This document shows, piece by piece, positions 60,519 to 64,000 of a stretch of DNA of 64,000 nucleotides. A model generated the notes under the pieces. That model had not been told where the DNA came from and searched no databases. It was given only the letters and a program-made list of their open reading frames with translations. Position numbers and translations under genes: made by a program. The stretch spans positions 1-64,000 of the forward strand of contig DASPLX010000074.1 in assembly GCA_035627375.1 (NCBI GenBank), written 5' to 3'. Origin of the DNA: DASPLX01 sp035627375. GTDB taxonomy: Bacteria > Pseudomonadota > Gammaproteobacteria > Burkholderiales > Burkholderiaceae_D. Position 1 is the first letter of the stretch, and each line of letters opens with the position of its first letter.

Positions 60519-60953
60519 ATGGCAAGCTCGCTGCGCAGCAATCGCAATCGCAAGTTCAAGGCGGAAATCAACGTCGTCCCGTATATCGACGTGATGCTGG
60601 TGCTGCTCGTGATCTTCATGGTCGCCGCGCCGCTGACCAACCCCGGCGTCATCAATCTGCCGACGGCGGAAAAATCGGCGCTGCCGCCGACCGAATACAT
60701 CCAGATCACGCTGCAGCCGAACGCGGCGGCGACGATCAGCGTCAACGGCCAGAAGAGCGGCGGCGGCAAATCCGAGACGGCGCGCGACCGTTCGGCCTTG
60801 CTGCAGAAGCTGCGCGCCCTGCACGAACGCAGCCCGGAACTGCCGGTCATGATTTCCGCCGACAAGGAAATCAAGTACGACGAAGTGATACAGGTCGTTT
60901 CGGAAGCGAAGAAGCTCGGCATCAACCGCGTGGGACTCGCGACCAAGCAATGA
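60519..60953 (+). CDS. tolR: Tol-Pal system subunit TolR
   Basis: 144 residues from ATG 60519 (AAGGA region upstream). N-terminal basic segment, one TM helix (VVPYIDVMLVLLVIFMVAAPL, with the key Asp of the proton path), then a periplasmic ferredoxin-like domain ending ISADKEIKYDEVIQVVSEAKKLGINRVGL. In-frame GTG at the tolQ stop would add ~35 Gly/Pro-rich residues; the ATG start with its ribosome site is preferred. Works with TolQ. Confidence 0.93.
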   Translation: MASSLRSNRNRKFKAEINVVPYIDVMLVLLVIFMVAAPLTNPGVINLPTAEKSALPPTEYIQITLQPNAAATISVNGQKSGGGKSETARDRSALLQKLRALHERSPELPVMISADKEIKYDEVIQVVSEAKKLGINRVGLATKQ

Positions 60954-60960
60954 CAGCCCG

Positions 60961-61770
60961 ATGACAGCGATCATGCAGGCAACGCCGTATCAGGTACCGA
61001 AGGAACCCGGCCGCTGGCGCGCCCTGGCGCTGGCGGCGACGGTGCACGCCATGCTGCTCGCCCTCCTGTGGGTCGGCGTGCGCTGGCAGAACGAGGTGCC
61101 GATCGCGGTCGAGGCCGAAGTGTGGAGCCCGCAGATCAGAGAAGCCGCGCCGCCGCCGCTGCCGGAACGCGAGATCAAGCCGGAACCGGAAGTCAAGCCG
61201 CCGCCGAAACCGGTCGACGAGCCGCCGCCGGTCGCCAAGCCGGACATCGCGCTCGAGCAGGAAAAGAAGCGCAAGGAAGCGCGCGAGAAAGAAGAGCGCA
61301 AGCGGCAGGAACAGCTGGAGAAGGCGCGCGCCGAGGAGTTGGCGAAGAAGGAAGCGGCCGACAAGAAACGCAAGGAACTGGCCGAGCAGCAACGACTCGA
61401 GAAGGCGCGCCAAGAGACGCTCCAGCGCATGCTGGCGCAGGCCGGCCCCGGCGGCAGCGGCGACGCGCCGCAGACCCAGGGACCGCGCGGCAATGCCGAG
61501 TATCTCGGCCGGGTCGCCGCCAAGATCAAGTCGAACACCGTGTTCCCGGTGCCCGACAACCTGGCGGGCAATCCGGCGGTCGAATATGCTGTCGATTTGT
61601 TGCCGGACGGCTCGATCCGCCGGCCGATACGCAAGATCCGCCCGTCCGGCGTGCCGGGCTTCGATGACGCGGTGCTCAACGCCATCGAGAAGTCGCAGCC
61701 CTTCCCGCCCGACAAGTCGGGCAAGGTACCGTCGGGTTTCAACATCGTACACAGACCGAAAGATCAGTGA
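60961..61770 (+). CDS. tolA: Tol-Pal system protein TolA
   Basis: 269 residues. One N-terminal TM helix (ALALAATVHAMLLALLWVGV), a Pro-rich stretch, a long charged helix of about 75 residues rich in Lys/Glu/Ala (roughly 96-168), and a small C-terminal TonB-like domain (GNAEYLGRVAAKIKSNTVFPVPDNLAGNPAVEYAVDLLPDGSI). Spans the periplasm to contact TolB/Pal. The helix is shorter than in E. coli TolA (421 residues), which is normal for betaproteobacteria. Confidence 0.95.
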   Translation: MTAIMQATPYQVPKEPGRWRALALAATVHAMLLALLWVGVRWQNEVPIAVEAEVWSPQIREAAPPPLPEREIKPEPEVKPPPKPVDEPPPVAKPDIALEQEKKRKEAREKEERKRQEQLEKARAEELAKKEAADKKRKELAEQQRLEKARQETLQRMLAQAGPGGSGDAPQTQGPRGNAEYLGRVAAKIKSNTVFPVPDNLAGNPAVEYAVDLLPDGSIRRPIRKIRPSGVPGFDDAVLNAIEKSQPFPPDKSGKVPSGFNIVHRPKDQ

Positions 61771-61773
61771 CCC

Positions 61774-63045
61774 ATGATGAATAAATTCCTTCAACGCAGC
61801 ATCGTATTGATCGGCCTCCTGTTCGCCACGCTCGCCCATGCGCAGTTGCGCGTCGAGATTTCCGGCGTCGGCGCCACCCAGATCCCGATCGCGATCGCCG
61901 CCTTCGCCGACGAGTCGCTGGCGCCGGCGCAAGTCAGCGCCATCATCAAGGCCGACCTCGCGCGCAGCGGCTATTTCAAGGTGATCGATACCGGCGGCCC
62001 GATCTCCGAAACGGCGGCCGTCAATTTCAACGAGTGGAAGTCGCGCGGCGCCGATGCGCTCGTCGTCGGCAGCGTGCAGCGCCTGGCGGACGGCCGCTTC
62101 GACGTGCGCTACAAGCTGCTCGATACCGTCAAGGCGGCCCAGATCTCCTCGCTGCCGATGGCAGTCCAGCCGCAATCGATGCGCCTGGCGGCGCACCGCA
62201 TCGCCGACGACATCTACCAGAAGCTGCTCGGCGTGCCCGGCGCCTTCGCCACCCGCATCGCCTACGTGACCAAGGTCGGGCGCGAATACCGGCTCGAGGT
62301 CGCCGACGCCGACGGCGAGGACACCCGCATCGCCCTGCGCTCCAACGAGCCGATCATCTCGCCCTCCTGGTCGCCGGACGGCACCAAGGTCGCCTACGTG
62401 TCGTTCGAGCAGAAGAAGCCGATCGTCTATGTGCAGAACCTGATCACGACCCAGCGCACCGTCATCGCCAACTTCAAGGGCAGCAACTCGGCGCCGAACT
62501 GGTCGCCCGACGGCAGCAAGCTCGCCGTGGCCCTGTCGCGCGAAGGCCTGACCCAGATCTTCATCGTCAACGCCGACGGCACCGGCCTGCGCCGCCTGAC
62601 TTCCAGCGACAGCATCGATACCGAGCCGCAGTTCGCGCCGGACGGCCAGACCATCTACTTCACGAGCGATCGCAGCGGCGGCCCGCAGATCTACCGCATC
62701 AATGTCAACGGCGGCCAGCCGCAGCGCGTGACCTTCTCCGGCAGCTACAACATCAGCCCGCGCATCTCGCCGGACGGCAAGACGTTGGCCTACATCGCGC
62801 GCCGCGACGGCAAGTTCCAGCTGCATGCGCTGGACCTGGCCACCAACCAGGAACTGCGCCTGTCGGACACGGCCAAGGACGAGTCGCCGAGCTTTTCGCC
62901 GAACGGCAAATACATCATGTACGCGACCGAAACCGGGCGCCGGCTCACGCTGGCCGTCGTTTCCGTCGACGGCCGCGTCAAGCAAACGCTGTCCATGCAG
63001 GCCGGCGACATCAGGGAGCCCACCTGGGGCCCGTTTATGAAATAA
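61774..63045 (+). CDS. tolB: Tol-Pal system periplasmic protein TolB
   Basis: 423 residues with signal peptide (IVLIGLLFATLAHA). Alpha/beta N-terminal domain, then a six-bladed WD40-type propeller with repeated S-P-D-G-x-K/Q blades (SPSWSPDGTKVAYVS, PNWSPDGSKLAVAL, PQFAPDGQTIYFTSD, PRISPDGKTLAYIA). Binds Pal and TolA. Encoded 3 nt after tolA. Confidence 0.97.
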   Translation: MMNKFLQRSIVLIGLLFATLAHAQLRVEISGVGATQIPIAIAAFADESLAPAQVSAIIKADLARSGYFKVIDTGGPISETAAVNFNEWKSRGADALVVGSVQRLADGRFDVRYKLLDTVKAAQISSLPMAVQPQSMRLAAHRIADDIYQKLLGVPGAFATRIAYVTKVGREYRLEVADADGEDTRIALRSNEPIISPSWSPDGTKVAYVSFEQKKPIVYVQNLITTQRTVIANFKGSNSAPNWSPDGSKLAVALSREGLTQIFIVNADGTGLRRLTSSDSIDTEPQFAPDGQTIYFTSDRSGGPQIYRINVNGGQPQRVTFSGSYNISPRISPDGKTLAYIARRDGKFQLHALDLATNQELRLSDTAKDESPSFSPNGKYIMYATETGRRLTLAVVSVDGRVKQTLSMQAGDIREPTWGPFMK

Positions 63046-63075
63046 TCCCAACCACGTCACAACAAGGAGAATCCG

Positions 63076-63606
63076 ATGCGCCCCGCTTCTTCCCTTTCGA
63101 CTCTCGCCCTCGTCGTTTCCAGCGCCGTCCTGCTGGCCGCCTGCTCGTCGGTCAAGCTCGATGAAAAACCGCCGGTCGAGGAAAAGACCGCCAAGACCGT
63201 GGCTCCGACCGACACCCGCGAAGTGAAGACGGTCGAAACCAAGTCGGTCGATCCGCTCGACGATCCGAAGGGCGAGCTGGCCAAGCGCAGCGTCTATTTC
63301 GACTTCGACAGCTACATCGTGAAGGACGAATTCAAGCCGCTGCTGTCCGCGCACGGCCGCTACCTGTCCAACAACAAGCAGCGCAAGATCCTCATCCAGG
63401 GCAATACCGACGAACGCGGCGGCAGCGAGTACAACCTCGCCCTCGGCCAGAAGCGCGCCGAAGCCGTGCGCAAGTCGCTGTCCGTGCTGGGCGTGCCCGA
63501 ATCGCAGATGGAAGCGGTCTCGTTCGGCAAGGAAAAGCCGAAAGCGCTCGGCCATGACGAAGCCTCCTGGGCCGAGAACCGCCGCGCCGACATCGTCTAT
63601 CAATGA
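63076..63606 (+). CDS. pal: Peptidoglycan-associated lipoprotein Pal
   Basis: 176 residues. Lipobox L-L-A-A-C with the modified Cys at 23, then an OmpA-like peptidoglycan-binding domain (VYFDFDSYIVKDEF, ILIQGNTDERGGSEYNLALGQKRAEAVRKSL) with the diaminopimelate-binding Asp/Arg region. Anchors the outer membrane to the cell wall and partners TolB. Stop overlaps cpoB by 4 nt (ATGA). Confidence 0.97.
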   Translation: MRPASSLSTLALVVSSAVLLAACSSVKLDEKPPVEEKTAKTVAPTDTREVKTVETKSVDPLDDPKGELAKRSVYFDFDSYIVKDEFKPLLSAHGRYLSNNKQRKILIQGNTDERGGSEYNLALGQKRAEAVRKSLSVLGVPESQMEAVSFGKEKPKALGHDEASWAENRRADIVYQ

Positions 63607-64000
63607 CCATGAAACCCACCATCAAACACAGCATCGCCGCGGCCTTCATGGCCGCATTTTCTTTCGCCCCGCTCGCCGCGCATGCCGGCCTGTTCGACGA
63701 CGACGAAGCGCGCCAGGCGATCCTCGACCTGCGCAATCGCATCGAGGCGCTGTCGCGCGACATCAACACGAAACTCGACAACAAGGCCGACCGTACCGGC
63801 GCCCTCGACCTGAACAGCCAAAATGAACAGCTGCGCCAGGAAATCGCGAAGCTGCGCGGACAGATCGAAGTGCTGACCAACGAGCTGGCCAACGCGCAGC
63901 AGCGGCAGAAGGATTTCTATGTCGACCTCGACAACCGCCTGCGCAAGCTCGAGCCGCAGCAGACGATCATCGACGGCAAGGAGGCGCTGATCCAGCCGGG
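63603..64000 (+). CDS. cpoB: Cell division coordinator CpoB (YbgF), partial
   Basis: First ~132 residues, cut by the window edge. Start ATG 63603 overlaps the pal stop; ATG 63609 is the alternative. Signal peptide (AAAFMAAFSFAPLAAHA), then the trimeric coiled-coil N-terminal domain (EALSRDINTKLDNKADRTG, NEQLRQEIAKLRGQIEVLTNELANAQQRQKDFY). The TPR part lies outside the window. CpoB couples PBP1B/LpoB peptidoglycan synthesis to the Tol machine. Confidence 0.92.
   Translation, partial: MTMKPTIKHSIAAAFMAAFSFAPLAAHAGLFDDDEARQAILDLRNRIEALSRDINTKLDNKADRTGALDLNSQNEQLRQEIAKLRGQIEVLTNELANAQQRQKDFYVDLDNRLRKLEPQQTIIDGKEALIQP

Noticed and set aside
60922..63603. 893-residue minus-strand open frame opposite tolA, tolB and pal
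   Set aside because: Antisense shadow of three clearly conserved genes.

Overview
The window is a high-GC chromosomal segment (I estimate about 64-65 % GC) with the gene content and order of a betaproteobacterium in Burkholderiales, most likely Oxalobacteraceae (Herbaspirillum / Collimonas / Noviherbaspirillum-like). Three things point there: a glyA - nrdR - minor-pilin - rib - nusB order next to tolQRAB-pal-cpoB, an 87-residue IF-1 paralogue with a basic tail, and the dnaX-ybaB-recR block. The family assignment is inference. I see no phage, insertion sequence, CRISPR array, tRNA or rRNA. This is mostly core and shell genome.

Left part (1-13.5 kb). A five-gene minus-strand operon (3237 to beyond base 1) encodes a DUF4214 lipoprotein with a c-type heme motif, a TlpA-like thioredoxin, a DUF4266 lipoprotein, a DUF3570 protein and an ApbE flavin transferase cut by the window edge. 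The DUF3570 protein carries a sequence that fits the ApbE flavinylation motif, so I read the operon as a candidate envelope flavin/heme redox system. Next come paiB, an OsmC protein and a GNAT enzyme, divergent from a MocR-type regulator with ATACCA-type boxes. Then come a TetR (CecR-like) regulator with an RND pump and adaptor but no outer-membrane channel gene, infA2, a cold-shock gene and csbD.

Middle part (13-35.5 kb). A frameshifted remnant of an EAL phosphodiesterase lies beside an intact REC-PAS-GGDEF-EAL protein. The minus strand then holds a long run: dnaX, ybaB, recR, a palindromic REP-like element, a CaiB-family CoA-transferase, ktrA-ktrB potassium uptake and a small membrane protein, followed by rlhA and a secreted hypothetical. 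dnaX contains an A9 run placed so that a one-base slip ends translation at once, as in tau/gamma production. An AidB-like acyl-CoA dehydrogenase, a second RND pump with its adaptor, the SRP RNA (ffs), an unrecognised soluble protein, ubiD and a lytic transglycosylase with a structured leader follow.

Right part (35.5-64 kb). This holds an aminotransferase, nusB and the riboflavin genes ribH, ribBX, ribE and ribD. Two separate type IV minor-pilin/PilY1 operons have different gene orders. PilY1-1 lacks a MIDAS motif. PilY1-2 has one, and its operon ends in a TonB-like gene. Between the operons lie nrdR and glyA, the latter behind a ZTP riboswitch. The window ends with an SDR oxidoreductase, ybgC and the tolQRAB-pal-cpoB envelope complex, with cpoB cut by the right edge. 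Many stop codons overlap the next start by 4 nt, so most minus-strand blocks look like tightly coupled operons.
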